A stretch of 64,000 nucleotides of DNA from CAJBVW01 sp964457335 (lineage in GTDB: Bacteria; Myxococcota_A; UBA796; SXON01). The translations under genes were made by a program, and so were the position numbers. The notes under the pieces are model-generated. The model was not told where the DNA came from. It ran no database searches and saw only the letters and a list, made by a program, of their open reading frames with translations. This document shows positions 33,290 through 41,175 of the stretch, one piece after another. Each line of letters starts with the position of its first letter. Position 1 is the first letter of the stretch. The stretch lies in NCBI GenBank assembly GCA_964457335.1, contig CAYWGD010000011.1:37455-101454 (forward strand). Direction: 5' to 3'.

Positions 33290-33313
33290 AAGCCCCACGG
33301 GAGCCGCCCCCGG

Positions 33314-34255
33314 ATGCAGGTCTACCGCTGGGACCTCGACAAGACCTACCTGCAGACCGACATCGACTCGGTGCGGGGGCTCGTGCGCAGCGCGATCGAG
33401 CCCGCCCGGGCCAAGCGCGCCGTCCCCGGGGCGCCGGCGCTCTTGCGGGAGCTCGCGCGTGAGCGGCCCGGCTGGCGTCCGCGCATCTACATCCTCTCCG
33501 GCTCGCCCACGCAGATGCGCCCGGTGCTCGAGCAGAAGCTGCGCATGGACGGCGTGCGCTTCGACGAGTTCATCCTCAAGGACAACCTTCACAACCTCAA
33601 GCGCGGCCGCCTGCGCGCGGTGCGCGGGCAGTTCGGCTACAAGCTGCCGCAGCTGTTGCGGGGGCGCGTGGGGCTCGGTGGGGCGGTGCGCGAGAGCCTC
33701 TTCGGGGACGACGCCGAGGTCGACGCGCTCGTCTACTCCGTCTACGCCGACGCGATCGCCGGCCGCATCGGCCCCAGCGAGCTCTCGCGCGTGCTCGCCG
33801 CCGCGGGGGCCTACCCCGACCACATCGTGGACGCGCTCGCCGCCCTCCGGCAGGTCGCGCTCGCCGACGCCGTCGACCGCATCTTCATCCGCCTCGACCG
33901 CGGGCGCCCCCTGACCGTGTTCGAGCCGCTCGGGAGCCGCGTCGTGCCCGTGCGCTCCTGGTTCGAGGCCGCGCTCGTGCTCTACGGCGCGGGCGAGCTC
34001 TCCGGCGACGGCGTCGCGCGGGTCCGCGCCACCATCGGGCTCTCCGACGGCGAGCTCGTCGGCTACTTCGCGAGCGTGCTCGCCCGCGGCGCCGTCGAGG
34101 ACGTCGCCATGGCGCGCCTGTTGAGCGAGGTCCCGCCCGACCCCATGTGGGCCGCCGCCGAGCAGGAGCTGCGCCGCGGCCCCTTCCCGTACCGCCCGCC
34201 CGCGCCGCCCGTCGGCGTCGACTACCTCGAGGTCCTGCGGGGTTTTGGGCACTGA
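33314..34255 (+). CDS. App1/DUF2183-like HAD phosphatase
   Basis: 313 residues. WDLDKTYLQTD (D7 nucleophile, D9 acid) opens the protein, ILSGSPTQM is HAD motif II, FILKDNLHNLKRG holds the Lys of motif III together with the App1-family 'KD..H..K' block, and LFGDDAEVDALVY is the acidic motif IV. This set matches the catalytic domain of App1 (DUF2183), a phosphatidate phosphatase in yeast. The lipid role in this bacterium is inferred. It lies 24 bases after the ROK-like gene and 18 bases before the DUF2058 gene, so the three probably form an operon. Confidence 0.75.
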   Translation: MQVYRWDLDKTYLQTDIDSVRGLVRSAIEPARAKRAVPGAPALLRELARERPGWRPRIYILSGSPTQMRPVLEQKLRMDGVRFDEFILKDNLHNLKRGRLRAVRGQFGYKLPQLLRGRVGLGGAVRESLFGDDAEVDALVYSVYADAIAGRIGPSELSRVLAAAGAYPDHIVDALAALRQVALADAVDRIFIRLDRGRPLTVFEPLGSRVVPVRSWFEAALVLYGAGELSGDGVARVRATIGLSDGELVGYFASVLARGAVEDVAMARLLSEVPPDPMWAAAEQELRRGPFPYRPPAPPVGVDYLEVLRGFGH

Positions 34256-34273
34256 CGTGGATAGCCAGACGGC

Positions 34274-34810
34274 ATGAACCTCCGCGACCAGTTCCTGAAG
34301 GCCGGGCTCGTCTCGAAGAAGGACGCCGACGCCGCCGCGCGCGACGCCCGCAAGCAGCAGAACGTCCAGAAAGGGCACCAGGAATCCAAGAAGGTGCTCG
34401 AGCAGCGCGCTGCCGAGGAGCGCGAGCGCGAGCGGCTGGCCCGCGAGGCCGAGCGGCTCGCGCGCCGCAAGGCCGCCGAGGAGACCGCCCGCCGCGACAC
34501 CCTGCTCTGGCAGGGCCGCCAGATCCTCCGCTCCCACCGCCTGAAGTTCCGCGCCGGACCCCAGCGCTTCTGGCACCGATCTCCCGACGGCCGCGAGCTG
34601 TGGAAGCTCTGGCTCCCCGAGCGCGTCGCCGAGGACCTGCGCAGGGGCCGGGCGGCGATCGCGTGGATCGACGGCGGCACCGAGCCCGAGATCGTGGTCG
34701 TCGACGCCGAGACCGCCGACCGCGTGGCCGCCATCCGCCCCGAGCTCGTCCTCTTCCGCAACCGCGGCCCCGCCGACCCCGACCCGGCCGAGCAGCTGTT
34801 CGAGGGCTGA
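34274..34810 (+). CDS. DUF2058 family protein
   Basis: 178 residues. MNLRDQFLKAGLVSKKDAD, a long charged helix with many Arg, Lys, Glu and Ala (ERERERLAREAERLARR, probably a coiled coil), and a compact C-terminus (RFWHRSPDGRELWKLWLPE) match DUF2058, which includes E. coli YaiL. The family is often described as nucleoprotein or polynucleotide associated; function is not established. It is the last gene of the run that starts at 32006. Confidence 0.72.
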   Translation: MNLRDQFLKAGLVSKKDADAAARDARKQQNVQKGHQESKKVLEQRAAEERERERLAREAERLARRKAAEETARRDTLLWQGRQILRSHRLKFRAGPQRFWHRSPDGRELWKLWLPERVAEDLRRGRAAIAWIDGGTEPEIVVVDAETADRVAAIRPELVLFRNRGPADPDPAEQLFEG

Positions 34811-34872
34811 TCCGGGGCCGGCGCCGCGCATCGGGGCCTGCGACACAGGCGAAACCCGCTCCGCGACGCTCC

Positions 34873-34912
34873 GATCCTCTTGGGGGGGGCGGCTACCCGG
34901 CCCGCCCCCGCG
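34873..34912 (+). repeat. Possible degenerate copy of the hairpin repeat
   Basis: GATCCTCTTGGGGGGGGCGG, then a short loop and CCCGCCCCCG. It keeps the CTTGGGG start and a G/C stem but lacks the CAACGCCC tail, and its loop includes the stop codon of the minus-strand radical SAM gene. It may only be a GC-rich terminator. Confidence 0.35.
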
Positions 34913-36266
34913 CGTGCAGCGCCAGCTTGCCGCGTTGCACGGGCCACCGCGCGAGGTGGTACACCGCGCCGGCCGCGCGCCGGGCCCCCGCGCGCGAGAG
35001 CTCCGGCCGGAAGCGGATGAGCGCGTGCTCGGCGCGGATGAGCTCGCGGGCGGCGTCGTAGAAGGCCTGCGGGTAGTCGGCTTCGAAGAGCACCGCGTTG
35101 TCCATCGCCGCCTGCCAGTTGGTCGCCTTCAGGCGCTCCTTCACGCGGTCGAAAAACGGCGTGCCGGGGAGCGGGTAGCTCACCGTGATGCCGATCTCCT
35201 CGGGATCGAGCTCCCGGATCAGCCGGGAGGTCGCGAGCACGTCCGCGTAGGTCTCCCCCGGGTAGCCGAGCTGGAGGAAGAAGCCGCGGCGGATGCCGTG
35301 GTCGCGCAAGAGCCCGGAGGCCCGGCGAATCTCCTCGAGAGAGCAGTCCTTGTCCATCGCGTCGAGCACGTGCTGGGCGCCGCTCTCGACGCCCATCCAC
35401 ACCTCGCGGCAGCCCGACGCCGCGAGGTCGGCCACGTAGGCCGGGTCCCGCACGAGGTCCGCGCGCGTGAGGCAGCGGAACGGCACGGGGGGGCCGATCG
35501 CGTCGCGGTAGGCCCGGAGCCACCCCGGCTTGATGGCGAAGATGTCGTCCGTGAACCAGATGCGGTCGGCCCCGCGGCCGTCGACCAGCGCGCGGACCTC
35601 GGCCGCGACGCGATCCGCGGGCCGCGCGTGGTAGGTCCGGCCCCAGGTCGGCTTCGCGCACCAGTTGCAGCGGTAGGGGCAGCCGCGCGCGGTCGAGACG
35701 TTCACCTCCCACGCGCCGTGTTTCGCCCGCCAGGTGTCGGCGTAGCGGCGGAGGTCCACGCGGTCCCAGGCGGGGGAGGGGAGCGCCGAGAGGTCGGTCA
35801 TCGCCGGCCGCCGCGGCAGCACGCCCTCCAGGGGGGCCCCGTCGAGCCACTCCAGCACGGGCTGGTCGTGCTCGCCGACCACCACGACGTCGGCGCCGGC
35901 GTCCCGGTACATCGCGGGCCGGTCGGAGGCGTCCGGACCGGCCACGAGCACGGCGGCGCCGCGCTCGTTCGCGAGCCGGATCATCTTGAACGCCGCTTCG
36001 CGCATGACCGTGAGGCACATCTTCTGCGCGACGGCGTGCGGGTCCGCGAGGATCGCCACCTTGCGTGGGCGGTGGCCGTCCAGCGCGTCCGCGAAGGTCT
36101 CGACCCGGTGCGTGAACATCGGGTCGTACACCGCCACGTCGTGCCCGGCCGCCTCCGCCGCGGCGGCGCTGACGAGCGTGCCGAGCGGCGGGTAGGGCTT
36201 GCCCGCCTTCGCCTCCCGGGGGTCGAGCGGGAGGTGGTAGTTGTGCGCGATCAGGACGCTGGACAC
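34893..36266 (-). CDS. B12-binding-domain radical SAM protein
   Basis: 457 residues from GTG at 36266. The N-terminal half is a cobalamin-binding-like Rossmann domain (PPLGTLVSAAAAEAAGHDVA, ADVVVVGEHDQPVLE). The radical SAM motif is VSTARGCPYRCNWCAKP (CxxxCxxC), followed by WFTDDIF, GVESGAQHVLDAM and LQLGYPGET. The same length, order and several identical phrases as the protein at 2017-3390 show common descent, although overall identity looks moderate. The substrate is unknown. A TAAGGT six bases before the GTG could be either a -10 box or a ribosome-binding site. Confidence 0.85.
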   Translation of the reverse strand: MSSVLIAHNYHLPLDPREAKAGKPYPPLGTLVSAAAAEAAGHDVAVYDPMFTHRVETFADALDGHRPRKVAILADPHAVAQKMCLTVMREAAFKMIRLANERGAAVLVAGPDASDRPAMYRDAGADVVVVGEHDQPVLEWLDGAPLEGVLPRRPAMTDLSALPSPAWDRVDLRRYADTWRAKHGAWEVNVSTARGCPYRCNWCAKPTWGRTYHARPADRVAAEVRALVDGRGADRIWFTDDIFAIKPGWLRAYRDAIGPPVPFRCLTRADLVRDPAYVADLAASGCREVWMGVESGAQHVLDAMDKDCSLEEIRRASGLLRDHGIRRGFFLQLGYPGETYADVLATSRLIRELDPEEIGITVSYPLPGTPFFDRVKERLKATNWQAAMDNAVLFEADYPQAFYDAARELIRAEHALIRFRPELSRAGARRAAGAVYHLARWPVQRGKLALHARGRAG

Positions 36267-36325
36267 GGCCGCACCTTAGCCTCCCGCGCGCCCGCGTCAC
36301 GACCAGAAATTGTCCGCCCGCTCCG

Positions 36326-37210
36326 TCAGGCGTCCGCGTCCCCGGCCGGGCAGGTCCCCGGCGGGCACACCGCGCGGCAGTAGCCACCGGAGAGCGAGTG
36401 GGCGGCGAGCACCTCCGCGCCCTCGTCGCGGCCGACCGACGCGGCGATCTGCGCCACGCGGAGCTCGGCGAGGCCCGGCTCGTCGCCGATCACCGCGCCG
36501 TCGGCGGTGAGGTGGCGCAGCCGCCCGACGTGGGTGTAGCTCCAGCGGCCATCGGCCTCGAACAGCCGCCCGACGAGCGGGATGTGGTCGAGCGCCTCCG
36601 CCAGCGTCGGCGTCGGCGGCACGAAGGGGACGAGATCCAGGTGGTTCTCGTAGCGCACCTGCGTGAACACGGCGTCGTAGAGCGACGCGAACGCGGCGTC
36701 GCCCACCAGCGCCGCGGCGAACGTGACCACCTCCGTCGGCGGGAGGCCCGCCTCCTGCAGCGCCCAGGCGCCGAGGCTCGCCATCGAGCCTCCCTTGCTG
36801 TGGCCCGTCACGTAGAGCCTTCCACCCGGGCGGAGCTGGTCGCGAACGGCGGCCATCACGCCCTCCTCGACGCGCGCCCAGGCGCCGTGGAAGCCCCGGT
36901 GCACCTTCCCGGGGAAGCCGGGCTGCCCGACGGGCTCGGCCCGCAGGTCCTGGAACCAGTCCAAACCCGTGCGCAGGTTCGCCGCGCCCGAGAGCGTGCC
37001 CCGGAACGCCACCACCACACCGTCGGCCGTGGGGCCGACCAGGGCGCCGTCGATGTGGCGCGGTCCGCCCGTGATCGGGGTGGGCGCGGCCACGAAGCCC
37101 GCCGCGCGGTGCCAGGCCTCGATCGGCGCGTAGCGGCCGTGCACGTCGATGGAGTAGGCGGCCGCGCTCGCGGCGAGGAGGCGGCAATGCAGGGAGCTGA
37201 CCGTCGGCAT
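36326..37210 (-). CDS. Class 3 (triacylglycerol-type) lipase
   Basis: 294 residues. VVVAFRGTLSG (about 66-76) is the oxyanion strand of class 3 lipases, YVTGHSKGGSMASLGAW holds the nucleophile Ser138, LDLVPFVPP supplies the Asp, and the His is probably in AHSLSGGYCR or YTHVGRL. It has Cys pairs at the C-terminus (YCRAVCPPGTC) that could form disulfides. No clear signal peptide is present, although the first 20 residues are moderately hydrophobic. It hydrolyses ester lipids. A TAGCAT box sits six bases before the start, with no Shine-Dalgarno sequence. Confidence 0.82.
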   Translation of the reverse strand: MPTVSSLHCRLLAASAAAYSIDVHGRYAPIEAWHRAAGFVAAPTPITGGPRHIDGALVGPTADGVVVAFRGTLSGAANLRTGLDWFQDLRAEPVGQPGFPGKVHRGFHGAWARVEEGVMAAVRDQLRPGGRLYVTGHSKGGSMASLGAWALQEAGLPPTEVVTFAAALVGDAAFASLYDAVFTQVRYENHLDLVPFVPPTPTLAEALDHIPLVGRLFEADGRWSYTHVGRLRHLTADGAVIGDEPGLAELRVAQIAASVGRDEGAEVLAAHSLSGGYCRAVCPPGTCPAGDADA

Positions 37211-37216
37211 TCGTGG

Positions 37217-37222
37217 ATGCTA
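37217..37222 (-). promoter_or_regulatory. Candidate -10 hexamer of a leaderless gene
   Basis: TAGCAT on the minus strand, six bases before the ATG at 37210. The bases between (CCACGA) are not a ribosome-binding site. Confidence 0.4.
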
Positions 37223-37288
37223 CTACGGCGAACGGGCTGGACAGGTGTTCAGCATCGAGCTACAGGTTCGAGCCAGCCCGGAGTCCAC

Positions 37289-37660
37289 ATGCCCGCCGAG
37301 CACGATCGCCGCATCGACTACATCGAGTTCCCCGTCCCCGACGCCGCCGTGGCGAAGCGCTTCTACGAGGCCGTGTTCGGCTGGAAGATGCAGGACTGGG
37401 GCCCCGACTACGTGAGCTTCGAGGACGGGCGCCTCACCGGGGGCTTTCGCGGCGGGGAGGCGGTCGTGCCCGGCGGCCCGCTCGTGATCCTCTACGCCGT
37501 GGATCTACCCGCGACGGAGGCCCGCATCGTCGAGCACGGCGGCACCGTCACGGTGCCCACCTTCCCGTTCCCGGGCGGGCGGCGCTTCCACTTCCGCGAT
37601 CCGAGCGGACATGAGCTCGCGGTGTGGTCGGATCCGCTGCCCGGGGAGGGGGCCCACTGA
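37289..37660 (+). CDS. VOC-superfamily protein, single module
   Basis: 123 residues, one glyoxalase-like module: IDYIEFPVPDAAVAKRFYEA at the start, VILYAVDLPATEARIVEHGG in the middle, and HFRDPSGHELAVWSD at the end, where Glu is the usual metal ligand. It may be a small dioxygenase- or resistance-type protein or a binding protein. GGAG lies seven bases before the ATG, which excludes the longer frame. It is divergent from the lipase. Confidence 0.8.
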   Translation: MPAEHDRRIDYIEFPVPDAAVAKRFYEAVFGWKMQDWGPDYVSFEDGRLTGGFRGGEAVVPGGPLVILYAVDLPATEARIVEHGGTVTVPTFPFPGGRRFHFRDPSGHELAVWSDPLPGEGAH

Positions 37661-37696
37661 GCCCCAGCGCGCCGCTTCGTGGATCCCCCCGTGGCC

Positions 37697-38155
37697 TCAC
37701 TCGACCGTGATCGCGCCGCTCACCGACCCGCCGCAGGGAGAGAGGTCGCGGCGCCAGGGCGCCGAGGCCTCGCCGGCCGGCCAGCTCGGGTCCGGCGAGG
37801 CGGCGAGGGCGTCGGTGGGACCGACCGCGGTGAGGTCGAGGCCGTCCGCGGGCGCGAGCGCGCAGAGCGCCTCGAGGTCCCACCCGGCGGGCGCCGGCTC
37901 GATCCAGGCGCGCAGGGAGGCGTCTGTGCCCTCCCGGTCGTCGAGGCAGCCGAAGCCGAAGTCGACGTAGACCTCGATCGCCTCGGCGAACGGCTCGCCG
38001 CAGACGGGCGCGACGTTCACGAGGAAGCCGTCCGCGTCTGCGCGCAAAAGCCCGGGCGCGTCCGGGGTGGAGGCCGCGCCGACGTCGTCGGGCACGTCCA
38101 GGGTGAGGCCGACCGAGACGCCGGATTCGCAGGCGACGAGGAGGAGGAGGGACAT
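37697..38155 (-). CDS. Small exported lipoprotein, unknown
   Basis: 152 residues. MSLLLLVACESGVS is a short lipoprotein signal with Cys9 as the anchor. The rest contains four Cys (APVCGEP, FGCLDDRE, EALCALAP, LSPCGGS) and strand-like segments, similar in style to the other orphan lipoproteins of this window. No family recognised. Divergent from the gene that carries the assembly gap. Confidence 0.6.
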   Translation of the reverse strand: MSLLLLVACESGVSVGLTLDVPDDVGAASTPDAPGLLRADADGFLVNVAPVCGEPFAEAIEVYVDFGFGCLDDREGTDASLRAWIEPAPAGWDLEALCALAPADGLDLTAVGPTDALAASPDPSWPAGEASAPWRRDLSPCGGSVSGAITVE

Positions 38156-38206
38156 TCCGCCTCTGTACCACCGACGCTCGGCTACATGGCCGGCCGGAGA
38201 GCACGC

Positions 38207-39927
38207 ATGCGGATCCTCGTCCCCCTGGCCTCGGCGCTGTGCGTGGCGGTGGTGCTCGCCGCGGCTGCCCGAGCGCACGCCGCCACGCCCGAGGAGGACG
38301 CGCCCACCGCGGGAGCGGCCGCCNNNNNNNNNNNNNNNNNNNNNNNNNNNNNNNNNNNNNNNNNNNNNNNNNNNNNNNNNNNNNNNNNNNNNNNNNNNNN
38401 NNNNNNNNNNNNNNNNNNNNNNNCCGAGCGCACGCCGCCACGCCCGAGGAGGACGCGCCCACCGCGGGAGCGGCCGCCCCCACGCCCGAGGAAGCGGCCG
38501 CCACCGCGGGACTGGCCGCCCCCACGCCCGAAGAGGCCGCCGCGGCGCACTGGCGCGGGCTCGCCGAGGTCGACGTCGAGGCGGCGCGGCGCCTCCAGGT
38601 GGAGAACCACCCGGGGGCCGTGCAGGCGCTCGGCGACGTGGACTTCCTCGCGCGGCTCGAGCGCGGCGCGGCGCTCGCACGCGCGCGGGCCGCGGAGGTG
38701 CGCGACTACTTCGGCCACGCGGCGGTGATCCAGGGGTTCGCGGCGTCGCTGGGGGACAAGCACCTCTACGCCCGCATGCTCGTCCGGGGCGCGCGCTACG
38801 CCTGGGCGGGCCTCCTGGTCGTGCGGGAGGCCGGCACGTTCGTGGTCACCGCCGACGAGCGGCCCGGGGCCGGGGGCGCCCTCCGCGGCGCCACGCTGCT
38901 CGGGTGCGACGGCCGCACCGCGGACGCCCTCGCGGAGGAGCGCCTCGGCGGCTTCCGCGCGGACTGGTCCGTGGAGGCCCAGCGGGTCCAGAGCTCGCCG
39001 TGGCTCCTCGTGGACGACGGCAACCCGCTCCTCGGGCGGCCCGCGCGCTGCACCTTCGCCCGGGACGGCGCGCCGGTCGAGGTCGACCTCGCGTGGGCCT
39101 CCGTCGCGCCTGCGGACCTGCAGCCGCACCTCGCCGCGGCCGCGGAGCGCACACTCGCGCACGCGGGCTTCGGCGTGCGGCCCTTCGCGGGCGGCTGGTG
39201 GGTCGCGCTGGAGCGCCTCGACGAGCGCGCCGGCCCCGTGGTCGACGAGGTTCGGGAGCGCGCCGCTGAGCTGCGTCGCGCGCCGATGGTGGTCCTCGAC
39301 GTGCGGGGCAACGGGGGCGGGGACTCGGCCTACGGCCGCGCGCTCCTCCTCGCGCTGATGGGCGAGGGACGGCGCGCCGAGATCGACGCCGCCGGCGCCG
39401 CCGACTGCCCGTCGCCCTGGCGCGCCTCCCCGGGCAACCTCGCGGCGCTCCGCCAGTGGCGCAAGGAGCGCAGCCCGGGCCAGGACGCGGGCACCCGGGC
39501 GTACTACGACGCGCTCGAGACCGCGCTCGCCGACGCCGTGGCGGCCGGGCGCCCCTTCGACGAACCGCTCACGCCCTGCCGCGCCACGCCGCCCCGCCCG
39601 CCGGCCCGGCAGCTCCGCTCCGAGTTGAAGGGGCGCCTGGTCCTCCTCACCGACAACCAGTGCTTCAGCTCGTGCCTGCTGCTCGCCGCGCAGGTGCGGG
39701 CCGTGGGCGGCCTCCACGTGGGCGAGGAGACGGACGCTGCCACCCGGTACATGGAGGTGCGCGAGGTGACGCTCCCCTCGGGCCTCGCGACCTTCACGAC
39801 CCTCCAGAAGGCGGCGCTCGGCACGCCCGCCCGCGTGGGCCCCTTCACGCCGACCGAGCGCTTCGCGGGCGACATGGCGGACACGGTGGCGCTCGAGGCG
39901 TGGATCGCGGGGCTCGGGGCGCGCTGA
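38207..39927 (+). CDS. Exported S41-like (tail-specific protease fold) protein, interrupted by assembly gap
   Basis: As drawn it is broken by 100 N, and the two parts are out of frame. If the exact 55-base duplication around the gap is collapsed and the N removed, 155 bases disappear and one 521-residue frame remains. MRILVPLASALCVAVVLAAA is a signal peptide; TPEEDAPTAGAAA and TPEEAAATAGLAA form a repeated spacer. Further on, VVLDVRGNGGGDSAYGRAL is the S41 strand with the conserved RxNGGG, and LVLLTDNQCFSSCLLLAA is at the usual nucleophile site (S/CSA), though the catalytic Ser is in an unusual Cys-rich context (CFSSC). A periplasmic protease-like role is inferred. Confidence 0.68.
38269..38478. 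repeat. 55-base direct duplication flanking the gap
   Basis: Bases 38269-38323 and 38424-38478 are identical over all 55 positions and lie immediately on either side of the N-run. 55 is a common k-mer length in short-read assemblers. This is best read as two contigs that overlap by one k-mer and were joined as a scaffold. Confidence 0.8.
38324..38423. other. Assembly gap of exactly 100 N
   Basis: Exactly 100 N, the usual placeholder for a gap of unknown length. It lies inside the spacer repeats of the S41-like gene. Confidence 0.95.
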
Positions 39928-39982
39928 TCCGGGGGCGTGGCGCTGCGCCTGCCCCGGACAGAGGGCGCCGGCGTCGCGCCCC

Positions 39983-40011
39983 AAAAACACCGAAACCCCC
40001 GCTCGAAGCGA
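39983..40011 (-). terminator. Possible intrinsic terminator beyond minE
   Basis: On the minus strand, a bulged hairpin (CGCTTCGAGCGGGGG region, pairing CTCG with CGAG and a C-run with a G-run) is followed by TTTCGGTGTTTTTGG, the only clear T-rich tail near a gene end in this window. It lies just beyond hairpin repeat copy 4. Confidence 0.4.
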
Positions 40012-40055
40012 GGGGGGGCGTTGCGGGGGGGCTCGCCCCCCCGCCCCAAGAGCAT
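40012..40055 (-). repeat. GC-rich hairpin repeat, copy 4
   Basis: Read on the minus strand, 27 bases after the minE stop: CTCTTGGGGCGGGGGGG, loop, GCCCCCCCGCAACGCCCC. It closes the minCDE operon. Confidence 0.7.
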
Positions 40056-40081
40056 CCCGCAGAGAACCGCGGAGATGGCTC

Positions 40082-40357
40082 CTAAGTGGCCTCGGCCGCC
40101 CGCTGCGTCACGCGCCGCACGGGCACGGAGCTCACCACGGAGATGCCGTTGTCCGCCTTCTCGAGGCGCACGTCGACGTGCTCGCGGTCCACCTCGCAGT
40201 AGCGCGCGATGACGTCGAGGATCTCGGCCTTCATCGCCTGCATCTGGCTGGGCGTGAGGTCGACCTGGTCGTGGACGAGCAGGATCTTCAGGCGGGACTT
40301 GGCGTCCTCCTTCGACCCGGCCGGCACGCGGCCGAAGAACCGATCCAGAAGGTTCAT
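40082..40357 (-). CDS. minE: Cell division topological specificity factor MinE
   Basis: 91 residues, normal length. MNLLDRFFGR is the amphipathic membrane-targeting helix, SRLKILLVHDQVDLTPSQM the segment that binds and stimulates MinD, and ILDVIARYCEVD with VDVRLEKADNGISV the dimerisation domain. MinE drives pole-to-pole oscillation of MinCD so that the division ring forms only at mid-cell. Its ATG overlaps the minD stop by one base (TGATG). Confidence 0.93.
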   Translation of the reverse strand: MNLLDRFFGRVPAGSKEDAKSRLKILLVHDQVDLTPSQMQAMKAEILDVIARYCEVDREHVDVRLEKADNGISVVSSVPVRRVTQRAAEAT

Positions 40358-41175
40358 CACTGTGCCACCTCCTTGGCGGGGCCGAGCCCGATCCAGCGCT
40401 TCATGACGGTCCAGAAGGTGTCGGGCTCCTCGAGCGCGACGAAGGGGACGTCGGCCTCGCCGGTGAGGCGCCGCGCGATGCGGCGGTAGGCCTCGCCGAC
40501 CACCGACTTCTCGTCGAACACCGCGGGCATGCCCTTGTTCGCGCTCACGATGACGTCCTCGTGGTCCGGGACCATGCCCACGAGCGGGATGGCGAGGATC
40601 TCGAGGATGTCGTCCTTGTTCATCATGTCGCCGCGCTTGACCATCTTGGCGCGGAAGCGGTTCACGATGAGCTGCGGCTCGGGGAGCTCGGCGGCCTCGA
40701 CGAGCCCGATGATGCGGTCGGCGTCGCGGATGGAGCTGACCTCGGGCGTGACGACGATGACGGCGCGGTCGGCGCCGGCGATCGCGTTCTTGAAGCCCTG
40801 CTCGATGCCCGCGGGGCAGTCGATGAGGACGTAGTCGAACTCGGCCTTCAGGTCGGACACGAGCTTGCGCATCGCCTCGGGGCTGACGGCGTTCTTGTCG
40901 CGCGTCTGGGCCGCGGGGAGCAGGAAGAGCGTGTCGACGCGCTTGTCCTTGATGAGCGCCTGCCGGAGCCGGCACTCGCCCTCGATGACGTGCACGAGGT
41001 CGTACACGATCCGGTTCTCGAGGCCGAGGATCACGTCGAGGTTGCGCAGACCGATGTCCGCGTCGACCACGACGACCTTCTTGCCCAGCAGCGCCAGCGC
41101 CACGCCCAGGTTGGCGGTCGTCGTCGTCTTGCCGACGCCGCCCTTGCCAGAGGTGACGACGATGCACTCACTCAT
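40357..41175 (-). CDS. minD: Septum site-determining ATPase MinD
   Basis: 272 residues. SGKGGVGKTTTTANLG (residues 9-24) is the deviant Walker A with the signature Lys11 and Lys16. VVVDADIGLRNLDVILGLE, YVLIDCPAGIEQGFKNAI and VIVVTPEVSSIRDADRIIGL are MinD-specific blocks. The C-terminus (FWTVMKRWIGLGPAKEV) is the amphipathic helix that holds MinD to the membrane. It recruits MinC to inhibit FtsZ and is released by MinE. The ATG overlaps the minC stop by four bases (ATGA). Confidence 0.96.
   Translation of the reverse strand: MSECIVVTSGKGGVGKTTTTANLGVALALLGKKVVVVDADIGLRNLDVILGLENRIVYDLVHVIEGECRLRQALIKDKRVDTLFLLPAAQTRDKNAVSPEAMRKLVSDLKAEFDYVLIDCPAGIEQGFKNAIAGADRAVIVVTPEVSSIRDADRIIGLVEAAELPEPQLIVNRFRAKMVKRGDMMNKDDILEILAIPLVGMVPDHEDVIVSANKGMPAVFDEKSVVGEAYRRIARRLTGEADVPFVALEEPDTFWTVMKRWIGLGPAKEVAQ

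Noticed and set aside
38324..38423. A real frameshift or broken S41 gene
   Set aside because: The flanking 55-base identity and the restoration of frame point to an assembly join, not a mutation.
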